Made by a program: the position numbers and the translations under genes
Origin: Pseudomonas mangrovi
GTDB taxonomy: Bacteria > Pseudomonadota > Gammaproteobacteria > Pseudomonadales > Pseudomonadaceae
Reading direction: 5' to 3'
Assembly (NCBI RefSeq): GCF_003052585.1
Contig: NZ_QASN01000022.1
Location: forward strand, 1 to 64,000
Length of the DNA: 64,000 bases
Notes under the pieces: generated by a model
What the model was told of the DNA's origin: nothing
What the model saw: only the letters and a program-made list of their open reading frames with translations
The model's database searches: none
Shown here: positions 55,764-63,260 of the stretch, in pieces
Layout of the letters: each line of letters starts with the position of its first letter
How positions within the stretch are numbered: position 1 is the first letter of the stretch

Positions 55764-56105
55764 TCAGGCGAGCGGACGTATCACCGGGCGTTCCGGCGGG
55801 CTGGAGGGCCGGAACAGGGGCTGGGGTTCGCGGCTGACGAACAGGTCGGCACTGGGGAGGGTCGGCAGCAGCAGGGAGGTGCCCAGGGGCACCAGGCTGC
55901 CGGCGATGCAACTGTTGCAGTCGGCATAGGCCGCGCCCTCGGCGTGGGCGCTGTCGTCCTGCTGGTTATCGTCATGCTGGTGGGCGTGATGCCCGAGGTG
56001 CTGCGCCTGCTCGCCGCTTTCATGCTGGCAATAGCTGCCCAGTGCTGCCCAGCCGAGCTGCAGCGGCATCATCACCAGCAGAAGTATCGATATCCAGCGG
56101 CGCAT
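55764..56105 (-). CDS. small CzcI/DUF2946-like protein at the head of the metal efflux operon
   Basis: The 113-residue protein starts with a signal or membrane segment (ISILLLVMMPLQLGWAALG). It has a His/Asp-rich stretch (HLGHHAHQHDDNQQDD) and a Cys pair CNSC near residue 68, as in small proteins at the head of czc-type operons. It may sense or buffer metal in the periplasm. It is the first gene of the inferred five-gene operon; no metal regulator gene is adjacent. Confidence 0.72.
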   Translation of the reverse strand: MRRWISILLLVMMPLQLGWAALGSYCQHESGEQAQHLGHHAHQHDDNQQDDSAHAEGAAYADCNSCIAGSLVPLGTSLLLPTLPSADLFVSREPQPLFRPSSPPERPVIRPLA

Positions 56106-56358
56106 GGCGTCTCGTCGGCCGTTGCAAAGCGCGCAAGCCTACCAGCCGACGCCGTGGAAATGAACGGGAATGTTTCGCACTCGCGCGATGAACGCGGCGT
56201 TCTCTACCGAGCGACCGTCGCGGCCGTGCCTGAACGCAGGGATTCTTAGGCCGCGAACCGCCCGTGCCAGCATCAGCACATGGACCAGAAGGTGTCAGCA
56301 GGTGGACGCCTGCCCAGGCACATGTGCCTGCTCCAGGTGAGGATCTGTCCCTGTTTTG

Positions 56359-57138
56359 CTAGGCCAGCGCCAGTACCTCGCCATCGGCGGGAATGAGCAG
56401 TCGCTCAGCGCTGCCTGCGTCCCTGGCGGCACGTGCCAACCCCGCCCGGGTAACAGGGCAGTGATTGATCGCCTCCAAGTGATTGGCAATGACGGTCCCG
56501 GCGCAAAGGCGCGTGAACTCGAGCACATCGCTCACGCCCATGATGATGTCGCCGCCCACATCGAAGCGCGCTCCACCCGCGGGTATCACACTCACCTGCG
56601 GCTGATGCTGGCGCACGAAGTCACGCACGCCGGGTGTCAGAATCGTATCGCCGGCCAGGTACAGGCTGGGCTCGCCAGGCAGCTCGATCAGATAGCCGAC
56701 CCCATGCTCCATCAACCGGCCAACCACGCCTTCGCCATGGGTGCAGCGCACGCTGCGGATGACTCCGCCCAGAAAAGGCGTCGGTTCCCGGTGCCCTTCG
56801 GGCAATGGCTGGACGTTCAAACCCAGTTTCGCCAGATGAGCCGCGTCATGTGGCGTGCAGATGACGGGCGTCTGCCGCTGTTTCAACCAGCGGGTAGCTG
56901 CTCTGTCCAGATGATCGAAGTGACCTTTCTGGCAGTGGGTGATCAGGCAGTGGGTGATGGACTGCAGAACCTCGTGAGTCCCCTCGGGCAGTTCGACGGT
57001 CGGGTTTCTCTGGCGGTCCTTGAAGAACCGCAGTGAGGGCAGGGCTCCCTTGCGTGCCAGCATCGGGTCGACCAGGACACGGTTGTCACCGAGTTCGAGA
57101 ATGATCGTGGCGTTGCGGATCTGCTGAATTTTCATCAT
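56359..57138 (-). CDS. MBL-fold metallo-hydrolase (UlaG-like)
   Basis: The 259-residue protein has a metallo-beta-lactamase fold of the UlaG type: RNATIILELGDNRVLVDP at the start, LAGDTI near residue 170 and ANHLEAINHC near 225. The metal motif is odd: it reads THCQKGHFDHLD in place of THxHxDHxD. The ATG at 57138 (or 57135) follows AAGGGGG. It is divergent from an AraC/GlxA regulator, which probably controls it. The substrate is unknown. Confidence 0.85.
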   Translation of the reverse strand: MMKIQQIRNATIILELGDNRVLVDPMLARKGALPSLRFFKDRQRNPTVELPEGTHEVLQSITHCLITHCQKGHFDHLDRAATRWLKQRQTPVICTPHDAAHLAKLGLNVQPLPEGHREPTPFLGGVIRSVRCTHGEGVVGRLMEHGVGYLIELPGEPSLYLAGDTILTPGVRDFVRQHQPQVSVIPAGGARFDVGGDIIMGVSDVLEFTRLCAGTVIANHLEAINHCPVTRAGLARAARDAGSAERLLIPADGEVLALA

Positions 57139-57226
57139 GAGCCCCCTTGGTTGTGAGGACTCATGGTGCCGAGAGGGCGCGTTGTCCATAATGGCCGTAC
57201 ACGACATAAATGATTCATTTCCAGTC

Positions 57227-58195
57227 ATGCCTACTACGCTACGAATCGGTCTTCTGCTCTTCCCCGGCTGCATGCCCGCAGGGCTTCTGGCCTTTGCGGA
57301 TATGCTCCACGCCGCGAACCGACGAACCGGGCTCGCCCTGTTCGAAACACATTTCGTCGCCGCGCAGCCTGGTCCGGTCGACTGCGCCCATGGTCTGGTA
57401 CTGGCGGCGAGTCACGGCCTGGCAGAGCTGCCTCTGGGGGCGGTACTGATCCCCGGCTTCTGGGCGGAGTCAGCACAGCAGGTGGAAGCGACCCTGGCTG
57501 ATAACGCCTCGCTCCTGGCCAGCCTGGCGAAGCTTGGCAAACGCTGCCGCGTGTGGAGCTATTGCACAGGCGTCTGCCTGGCTGCGGCCAGTGGCCGCCT
57601 TGATGGGCAACCCGCCACGGCGACCTGGTGGTTGGCGGATGCGTTGCTTCTGCGCTATCCCAGGGTGTCCTGGCAGTACGAGCGGAACTGCGTCTTCACC
57701 GAGCGCACGGGCACCGCCAGTGGCGTCAACGGCTACCTGCCGCTTGCGCAGGCGCTGATCGAGCGGCAGGTCAGTGCAACGGTATTTCACGACCTCAACC
57801 GACTGATGGTGCTTCCGCGCCCAACCCAGGCGCACGGAGCCTTCCAGGCCCTCAGCCTCATCGAGCAGGCCAGCCCACTGCTGCGCAGGCTGCACACCCT
57901 GGTGCAAGGCTTGCCAGCCGAGCGGATCACCGTCCGCGCACTGGCGGAGGCGCTGGGGATGACCGAGCGAACACTGGCGCGCAAGGTCAGAGCGGAAACG
58001 GGCAGCGCAGTGGCGAGCTATGCACGCCGCATCAAGTTGAATCAGGTCAGCGAGCGCCTGATCCTGACCTCTGTCCCTCTCAAGACCATCAGCAGCGAGC
58101 TGGGCTTCAGCAGCGATTCCAATCTTCGGCGGATGTTCAAGGAGCTGACCGAGTTGACGCCGGCTCAGTACCGGCAACGATTTGCCCGGTTCTGA
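57227..58195 (+). CDS. GlxA-type AraC-family regulator with DJ-1/PfpI domain
   Basis: The 322-residue protein has an N-terminal DJ-1/PfpI domain (LRIGLLLFPGCMPAGLLAF, with a Cys elbow in WSYCTGVCLAAA) and a C-terminal AraC HTH pair (ERTLARKVRAETG and SSELGFSSDSNLRRMF). Such proteins sense small molecules and activate nearby operons. The start at 57227 fits the conserved domain; an upstream ATG at 57191 would add 12 residues and neither has a strong ribosome site. It is divergent from the MBL hydrolase gene. Confidence 0.85.
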   Translation: MPTTLRIGLLLFPGCMPAGLLAFADMLHAANRRTGLALFETHFVAAQPGPVDCAHGLVLAASHGLAELPLGAVLIPGFWAESAQQVEATLADNASLLASLAKLGKRCRVWSYCTGVCLAAASGRLDGQPATATWWLADALLLRYPRVSWQYERNCVFTERTGTASGVNGYLPLAQALIERQVSATVFHDLNRLMVLPRPTQAHGAFQALSLIEQASPLLRRLHTLVQGLPAERITVRALAEALGMTERTLARKVRAETGSAVASYARRIKLNQVSERLILTSVPLKTISSELGFSSDSNLRRMFKELTELTPAQYRQRFARF

Positions 58196-58416
58196 AGCCG
58201 TCGCAATCGAGGCAGAGGGCGTGCTGTTGAGTGGGTAGCCTGGCCGAGAGCAGCCGGCGTGTGGGAAAAGGGGGCAGCTCAATCCGTCCCCTTTTTCTTT
58301 TCTGTGTCAGCCGTCATCAGTCTGGGCCACATCCTTGGCCCCCAGCATCCTCGACAGAAGGAGGAATGCTTTGCTTATTGGCCTTCAGCGATCGGCTGTC
58401 AGCGGGACGTCAGTTA

Positions 58417-59133
58417 TCAATGCGCTGGGCGGCCAAATTGCTCCCTGGCTTCTTCGGCGTCCTTTGTAAGAGATTTGAGCGAGGCATCAAATGATTTTTC
58501 ATCCAGGTAGGTTGCGAACGCTATTGTCGCGCTCCCCAACTCATCCTGAGACATCCTTTTTTCAAGACTGGCTATATTGTCCGCGGCGGGCTTGTAACCG
58601 TTGTGATAGACAATTTTGTACCAAAAATAAGCCTTGACGTTGCTTTGCGCCACGCCGTCGCCTTTTTCGTACATGTCGGCAAGATTGAGTTGGCTGGTCA
58701 TGGACCCTAGCTCTGCAGCCTGTTTGTACAGTTTGAATGCTTCACTTGGATCTTTGGGAACGCCTAAGCCTTGGTCGTAGAGTCGGCCCAGTCTCAGCAT
58801 GGATCTTGTATCGTTGCTGGCGACGGATTTTCGATACCAATAGGCGGCCGACTTGAAGTCTTTTTGTATGCCTTGGCCATGTTCGAGCATGTAGGCGATT
58901 GAGTATTGGCTTTTGGGAAAGCCTTGCTCCGCTGATTTCATGTATAGCTGGGCGGCCTTTGCGTAATTCTTGGGCAGGGTGCTGCCTTTGTAGTAACGCT
59001 CGGCAATTTCGTATTGCGAGGGGGCGTGCCCAAGTCGGGACTTCATTTCAACTGTGTCCGGCTGGCTCCCGGCCAGCAGGCTATTGCTTGAAAGTAAGAG
59101 CAGTGCCGTAAGTGCGATGGTTTTCAGTTTCAT
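58417..59133 (-). CDS. secreted Sel1-repeat protein 1
   Basis: The 238-residue protein has a signal peptide ending near LLAGS and four Sel1-like helical repeats of about 36 residues (AAQLYMKSAEQGFPKSQYSI and AFKLYKQAAELGSMTSQLNL are typical). Sel1 proteins act as periplasmic or secreted scaffolds. A second Sel1 gene follows upstream in the same direction. AAGGAA precedes the ATG. The 221-bp gap 58196-58416 holds a degenerate CCGTCCCC motif only. Confidence 0.82.
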   Translation of the reverse strand: MKLKTIALTALLLLSSNSLLAGSQPDTVEMKSRLGHAPSQYEIAERYYKGSTLPKNYAKAAQLYMKSAEQGFPKSQYSIAYMLEHGQGIQKDFKSAAYWYRKSVASNDTRSMLRLGRLYDQGLGVPKDPSEAFKLYKQAAELGSMTSQLNLADMYEKGDGVAQSNVKAYFWYKIVYHNGYKPAADNIASLEKRMSQDELGSATIAFATYLDEKSFDASLKSLTKDAEEAREQFGRPAH

Positions 59134-59255
59134 GCGATTGAGTTCCTTGCCATATTCGCGGATTTTCGCAAGCCGAGAATGAGGTTCGTCTTTAACGCTG
59201 CGAGGCGGGATGGCCTGTTGGATAAGTAAGTCTGTTGCCGCAGTTGCGCAAGGCT

Positions 59256-59912
59256 CTACTTCAGGCGCACGTACCTTTCCGCGGTTTTGGTGGCCTCGTC
59301 ATTTGCTGCCGCGATAATGTCTGGGTAGGGTATTGCAGACAGCAATCTATTCATGGGTTCCTCGGCTTCGGGAGCTCCCAGAAGGTAGGCCACCCGGTAG
59401 CACGTATAGGCGGCATATAGATCCTTGTAATACCCATGGCCCTCTTCCAGAAGTTTTCCGAGGTAGAGATATGCGATTGGAAGGCCTTTTTCTGCGGCAG
59501 TCGAATAGAACTTTGAGGCGAGAGAGTAGTCCTGGGGAACGCCTTGCCCATTTTCGTGAAGAATGCCGAGAGCTAGATAGCCCTTGTGATAGTCGTCGGC
59601 GGCCGCTTTCTCGTACCATTTTTTTGCAGAGACATAATCTACGGGCACGCCTTCGCCTTTGTGGTACATGCTTCCTACGAAGACCTGTGCGTCATGATGG
59701 CCGCTCTCTGCCAGCTTAAGGGCCCACTTCATTGCTTGTTGGTAGTCTTGTTCAACGCCGTTGCCGCGATAATATTTCATGGCTAATTCGCCTTGTGCCG
59801 ACTCATCACCTTGCAGCGCCTTTTGCTGGACAAGAGAAAGATCATCAGAGGCGAAGGCCAGGCACGACGCGAGAGCCATTGTCATATTCAGGTAAATTAA
59901 TAGAAACTTCAT
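59256..59912 (-). CDS. secreted Sel1-repeat protein 2
   Basis: The 218-residue protein has a signal peptide ending near LAFAS and four Sel1 repeats (AMKWALKLAESGHHDAQVFV, KKWYEKAAADDYHKGYLALG). It is related in layout to the neighbour at 58417 but clearly diverged; the two probably arose by duplication and lie 122 bp apart. AAGGAAG precedes the ATG. Confidence 0.82.
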   Translation of the reverse strand: MKFLLIYLNMTMALASCLAFASDDLSLVQQKALQGDESAQGELAMKYYRGNGVEQDYQQAMKWALKLAESGHHDAQVFVGSMYHKGEGVPVDYVSAKKWYEKAAADDYHKGYLALGILHENGQGVPQDYSLASKFYSTAAEKGLPIAYLYLGKLLEEGHGYYKDLYAAYTCYRVAYLLGAPEAEEPMNRLLSAIPYPDIIAAANDEATKTAERYVRLK

Positions 59913-60302
59913 CTGACTTCCTTTTTTTAAAAAATGACCCTGGGTCGGTTGGCCCCGTGTGCCTCAATCTGCTCTTGGGGTGTCGTTGTGGCGGCTTTTC
60001 GCGCTGTCAGTGATACCTCGCATCGTCACCAAGCTGAAAAGCCTGTGAAGCCATGACGGAACCGGAACAGGCTCTTGCAATGTAGGGCGGCCTGCGAGAG
60101 CTGACAAACCGATATTTCCTGCATTGTGTCCGTCAACGCAATGCTCATCGACCACCGCGTGCTCATCTTGCCAGTACCACGCCGGCACGCCATTTGATCA
60201 GCGAATTCTCGGCGCTCCAAGCCTTGAGTGCCCTTCGTGCGTCGTTGCGGGGCATCAGTTCACACTAGGGGCTGCGGAAGAAAAGGGGAGAACGGGACAG
60301 GC
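59913..60302. other. 390-bp gap at the end of the cassette array
   Basis: No gene is supported here; the short frames lack ribosome sites or family features. At 60086 a single GTAGGGCGG motif matches the ends of the dispersed elements, but no partner end is seen. The gap marks the boundary between chromosomal Sel1 genes and the integron cassettes. Confidence 0.5.
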
Positions 60303-60842
60303 TCACCTATCTGTCCAGCCCGCCTCTTTTCTGCTGAAAATAAATCTGTCCCCTTTAACCGTAATTACTGTTGTGTTGAACCCTTCATCAGGTGTGGGGG
60401 CAACAAAATACTTTGTAACTATCTTAAACATCTCTTCCGTATCAGTTGCCGCTCTCTGGGGCTGCTCTATCCGCCTTTTTGCAATTTGCTCCAAGCAAAT
60501 GTCATCTGGCTGATCGATATAAATCAACTCATGAGGCGCCTGGATCTCAGAGAAAATGCTTTTAAACCACTCTCGTTGCGAAATTGTATTTGCAGGGAAG
60601 TCCATTACCACGTTGGTTCCTGCTGCCAAGATCGACTGAGTCAGCTTCTTCATTTGAGGCTTGAGTCGACCAGAATATTTTACGTAATCTTCCAATGTCT
60701 GGATGCTGTCCGGATAAATAGAGGCAAGCCACTCGTCTTCAGAAAGCAGTACGGCGTTTTGCTTATGAGAAACTTCAAGAGACTTTGTGGTTTTGCCTGC
60801 TCCCATTTTTCCACAGAAAAATGTCAATACTCCTTTGTTCAT
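60303..60842 (-). CDS. P-loop kinase/ATPase, zeta-toxin-like, last cassette gene
   Basis: The 179-residue protein has Walker A FCGKMGAGKTTKS at residue 9-21 and a zeta/AAA-type layout: a DEWL segment near 38, NVVMDFPANT near 78 and a LID-like RRIEQPQ near 127. It is probably a nucleotide or small-molecule kinase. It starts 16 bp after the attC-like site at 60858-60984, with GAGG before the ATG, so it is a cassette gene. I see no clear attC after its stop; a CTGTCCCC motif lies in its 3' end (60337-60357). Confidence 0.72.
   Translation of the reverse strand: MNKGVLTFFCGKMGAGKTTKSLEVSHKQNAVLLSEDEWLASIYPDSIQTLEDYVKYSGRLKPQMKKLTQSILAAGTNVVMDFPANTISQREWFKSIFSEIQAPHELIYIDQPDDICLEQIAKRRIEQPQRAATDTEEMFKIVTKYFVAPTPDEGFNTTVITVKGDRFIFSRKEAGWTDR
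60337..60357 (+). repeat. AAAATAAATCTGTCCCCTTTA motif, copy 3
   Basis: This is a near-identical copy of the motif at 47368, here inside the 3' end of the kinase-like gene. It lies at the far end of the cassette array, about 13 kb from the other two strong copies. Confidence 0.5.
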
Positions 60843-60857
60843 TTTTTTGCCTCATGG

Positions 60858-60984
60858 CGCATAACGATTGTGTTCAATCGCAGTTTGTAAGTAGCGCGTT
60901 GCGATAAGCTCTGTGCAGCAATTCGCCAAATGCGCTATTTACAAACTATCGAGTGGAAGCGCGAACCGCCGGAATGGTGTTGGA
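60858..60984 (-). repeat. attC-like recombination site, cassette 7 (127 bp)
   Basis: On the minus strand it runs from CTCCAAC (R'') to GTTATGC (R'). The inner arms GTTTGTAAATAGCGC and GCGCTACTTACAAAC pair over 15 bp with one G:T-type change. It is longer and of different sequence from the other sites, more like long attC types. It lies exactly between two cassette genes. Confidence 0.65.
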
Positions 60985-60992
60985 GTACCTTA

Positions 60993-61373
60993 TTAGTCAT
61001 TTGTAATTTCTTTGGCAATTACAAAGCCATAAAAGCCAATCGCTGATGTTATTTCCCAAGCCTTAAATTCGTTATTTTTTAGATGCGCTGCATAACTAGC
61101 CATGTCCGACTTCCAATGCTTAACCCCGTACATTTGGCTCCACTTTGTTATTCTGGTTGAGTGTTTGGATAAAAGTACCTCTATAGAAATTTCTTCTATG
61201 CCAGTGATTATGGGAACAGTTGTATTGATGATGTGATGAAGTGCTACACCTTTAAATTTTATAAGGCTTTTGTCTGCATCCTCGCCGGGACGCGCATAAA
61301 CCAAATTGAAGGTAATGGATTCCCCAAGTTCGAACACTTCGTAGCTTTCAAGGTGATAGTCGTGATATTTCAT
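60993..61373 (-). CDS. cassette gene, hypothetical 126 aa
   Basis: I do not recognise this protein. It has no signal peptide or membrane segment and mixes beta and alpha features. The start has TTAGGA as ribosome site, which is the R' core of the preceding attC-like site (GTTAGGA). Low GC and tight spacing to attC on both sides show a gene cassette. Confidence 0.7.
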   Translation of the reverse strand: MKYHDYHLESYEVFELGESITFNLVYARPGEDADKSLIKFKGVALHHIINTTVPIITGIEEISIEVLLSKHSTRITKWSQMYGVKHWKSDMASYAAHLKNNEFKAWEITSAIGFYGFVIAKEITND

Positions 61374-61377
61374 ATGT

Positions 61378-61461
61378 TCCTAACGCGAAGCTAAGCGGCG
61401 CCCTGAAAAGGGCGCCCAGTGGGGGCCTTAGGCCGTAGCGAACTTTAGCACCATGCTAGCG
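61378..61461 (-). repeat. attC-like recombination site, cassette 6 (about 84 bp)
   Basis: On the minus strand the R' end is GTTAGGA, and internal arms GGGCGCCC...GGGCGCC and CGCTTAGC pair. The R'' end is degenerate (CGCTAGC). It lies between two cassette genes and differs in sequence from the 76-bp sites, so the bounds are approximate. Confidence 0.55.
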
Positions 61462-61469
61462 CTGACCCA

Positions 61470-61784
61470 CTATCGGAGCCGGGTGCCGTCTGGATTAACA
61501 GCATCTTCGTCAAGTCTGTTTGGATAGTACGGTTTCTTTGCGTCGAGTTCATAAAACAGTATTCCGTGGATGCCCATTACTTCTGACTTGCGAACGGGGC
61601 GCGTCCATATATTTTTGAAGGCGTCATCCAGCGCTTGCTCCGCGTGACGCTCAAGAACTTCATCAATAAACGCTACGTTAGTCCCCTCCGGAAAGACAAG
61701 AGAAAACTCATCGTCAGTCGCGGCGAAGATGTCATATACGCAATTAACCGCTCCATCGATTACCTGAATATTCTTCATCGACAT
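61470..61784 (-). CDS. cassette gene, hypothetical 104 aa
   Basis: I do not recognise this protein. It is acidic and soluble, with no signal (VNCVYDIFAATDDEFSLVFP). Two ATGs (61784 and 61778) are possible: the R' region CAGGGCTAGGG gives a ribosome site for either. It is bounded by attC sites on both sides. Confidence 0.7.
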   Translation of the reverse strand: MSMKNIQVIDGAVNCVYDIFAATDDEFSLVFPEGTNVAFIDEVLERHAEQALDDAFKNIWTRPVRKSEVMGIHGILFYELDAKKPYYPNRLDEDAVNPDGTRLR

Positions 61785-61790
61785 CCCTAG

Positions 61791-61866
61791 CCCTGACGTT
61801 TGGTTAAGGGGCGGAGTTTAGCCCGTCCCAGTGAGCGCAGCGAACAGTTTTAGCCACTAGTTAGGT
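61791..61866 (-). repeat. attC site, cassette 5 (76 bp)
   Basis: On the minus strand R'' is ACCTAAC and R' is GTCAGGG (one change from GTTAGGG). The arms CCAAAC... and the centre GGACGGGCTAAACTCCGCCCC match the other 76-bp sites. The stop codon of the upstream cassette gene lies inside R''. Confidence 0.85.
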
Positions 61867-62283
61867 ACGGTTCGATAACTGCAGCAGGAGTTCACTTATA
61901 TCTTTTTTAAGCTCTAAGTCATTTGTGGTGACGGCAGCTTCATTTGCCTGCGCTGCAAAATATTTGGCTTGATCCAAGCTGCCTAGTTCTAGATAAGCCT
62001 CGGCCATTGCTAGGCATATGGATGAAGTGTATTCATATAGTTCTGCTGAAACAGCGTAGCCTAGTGCTTTTCTGTAGAACTTGAGCGCTATAGATTTATC
62101 ACTTGTAAAATCGCCAAGTGTCTCCCATTGGAACGGGTGGTTTATTTCAGCCTTTTCGCTGTCCTCGCATAATTCCACTAATTCTTGATAGGCCGACCAT
62201 ACAGTCCTCTGATCATCGACCTCAGAAGCACTAACTATTTTCAGAACTATTTCATGCACCTCGTTGTAGAGTTTTGGTTTCAT
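61861..62283 (-). CDS. cassette gene, TPR-like protein 140 aa
   Basis: This soluble helical protein has TPR-like repeats (SIALKFYRKALGYAVSAELY and AMAEAYLELGSLDQAKYFAA). It probably binds a partner protein. Its stop codon overlaps the attC R'' core. No family name can be given. Confidence 0.72.
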   Translation of the reverse strand: MKPKLYNEVHEIVLKIVSASEVDDQRTVWSAYQELVELCEDSEKAEINHPFQWETLGDFTSDKSIALKFYRKALGYAVSAELYEYTSSICLAMAEAYLELGSLDQAKYFAAQANEAAVTTNDLELKKDISELLLQLSNRT

Positions 62284-62290
62284 GCTGAAA

Positions 62291-62366
62291 ATCTAGCGTT
62301 TGGCTAAGGGAGCGGCTATGCCGGTCCCGAGTGAGCGGAGCGAACGACTTGAGCCAATTGTTAGGC
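62291..62366 (-). repeat. attC site, cassette 4 (76 bp)
   Basis: On the minus strand R'' is GCCTAAC (consensus) and R' is GCTAGAT, which has T to C in the normally invariant GTT. The rest matches the other 76-bp sites. The core change may lower recombination at this site. Confidence 0.82.
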
Positions 62367-62414
62367 TCAATACTGGGTTGAGTTCTGATGCCATGAACGA
62401 CACTGTTTTCTACC

Positions 62415-62777
62415 CTAACAAGTTTTATCGGTGCCAGAGCGCCTGAGGGTTCTGGCGATGAAATGAACAATGCCGAAGTAGGTCGGCCACACTAGCCACC
62501 AATAGGTTTGATGGATTTGACTAAACATGTGGCTCCATTGTTTTGGGTTGGACCAGTCTTTATCGGCTGTGTCGTCGATGAATTTGTATGTCATAACGCC
62601 TCCGGCATCATTTATACGCCACTTGATGGCCTCTGCTATGCCATCAATATTTGGGAATACAAGGGCTCCGTAGGCAATGATTGTTATGAATAGAATGGAT
62701 GTGGTTATAGCGCTCTGACGCTTGGTTAGTATTGCAGTGCAAATAGAAAGAAGTAGGAGTGTGACTAGATGGCTCAT
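62415..62777 (-). CDS. cassette gene, small membrane protein 120 aa
   Basis: The protein has a hydrophobic N-terminus with two membrane segments (LVTLLLLSICTAILT and SILFITIIAYGALVF), a polar middle and another hydrophobic part near residues 92-108. The function is unknown. It is AT-rich relative to the chromosome. Confidence 0.7.
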   Translation of the reverse strand: MSHLVTLLLLSICTAILTKRQSAITTSILFITIIAYGALVFPNIDGIAEAIKWRINDAGGVMTYKFIDDTADKDWSNPKQWSHMFSQIHQTYWWLVWPTYFGIVHFIARTLRRSGTDKTC

Positions 62778-62789
62778 GTCTGCTTTTGT

Positions 62790-62865
62790 GCCTAACGTTT
62801 GGTTAAGGGGCCGGCTTTAGCTCGTCCCAGTGAGCGCAGCGAACGTTTTGAACCAATTGTTAGGG
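62790..62865 (-). repeat. attC site, cassette 3 (76 bp)
   Basis: On the minus strand R'' is CCCTAAC and R' is GTTAGGC, the full GTTRRRY consensus. The inner arms TTGGTTCAAAAC and GTTTGGTTAAGG-type sequences pair as in the other sites. This is the clearest site of the array. Confidence 0.9.
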
Positions 62866-62869
62866 GCAT

Positions 62870-63160
62870 TTAGCCTTCGCTGACACCTTCATTATTCCAA
62901 TATTTCCAATTACCTATTTGTTCGCCTGCTTGGTATTCGCCTTCGGCAGCTAGTTTGCCATTTTCGTGAAAGTCACGCCAAAGCCCTTGCTCCGAACCAT
63001 GCTCATAATTTCCTTCTGAAGCAATTTTTCCATTAGGATGGTACGCAACAAATAGGCCGTATCTTATCCATCGTGATTCATCCGAGGATAAGTAGCGAGA
63101 GTAACGGAATTTGATTTTTCCGTTCTCATATGGAATTTCTGCAATTTGCAGGTCAGCCAT
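62870..63160 (-). CDS. cassette gene, MORN-repeat (YwqK-like) protein 96 aa
   Basis: The product has two to three MORN-type repeats (AYHPNGKIASEGNYEHGSEQG and FHENGKLAAEGEYQAGEQIG). Such repeats occur in YwqK-type proteins annotated as possible antitoxins. The ribosome site AGAGG is formed by the R' core of the preceding attC (GTTAGAGG). No toxin partner is adjacent, so the antitoxin role is not supported here. Confidence 0.75.
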   Translation of the reverse strand: MADLQIAEIPYENGKIKFRYSRYLSSDESRWIRYGLFVAYHPNGKIASEGNYEHGSEQGLWRDFHENGKLAAEGEYQAGEQIGNWKYWNNEGVSEG

Positions 63161-63167
63161 GTGGTGC

Positions 63168-63260
63168 CTCTAACGCCCGGCTTTGGGGCGGACTTGTAGC
63201 TGCATAGCAGCGGAAAGGCCGTCCCAGCCCCGAAGGGGCGACAACAGCCGTTTGTTATGT
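63168..63260 (-). repeat. attC site, cassette 2 (93 bp)
   Basis: On the minus strand R'' is ACATAAC and R' is GTTAGAG. It has a different, longer centre (GCGG..CTGCTATGCAGC..) than the 76-bp type. The stop codon of the upstream cassette gene lies inside R''. Confidence 0.82.

Noticed and set aside
60026..60220. 64-aa minus-strand frame between the Sel1 and cassette genes
   Set aside because: It has no ribosome site, family match or cassette boundary.
62870..63160. Toxin-antitoxin call for the MORN-repeat cassette
   Set aside because: YwqK-type annotation as antitoxin is weak and no toxin gene is adjacent.
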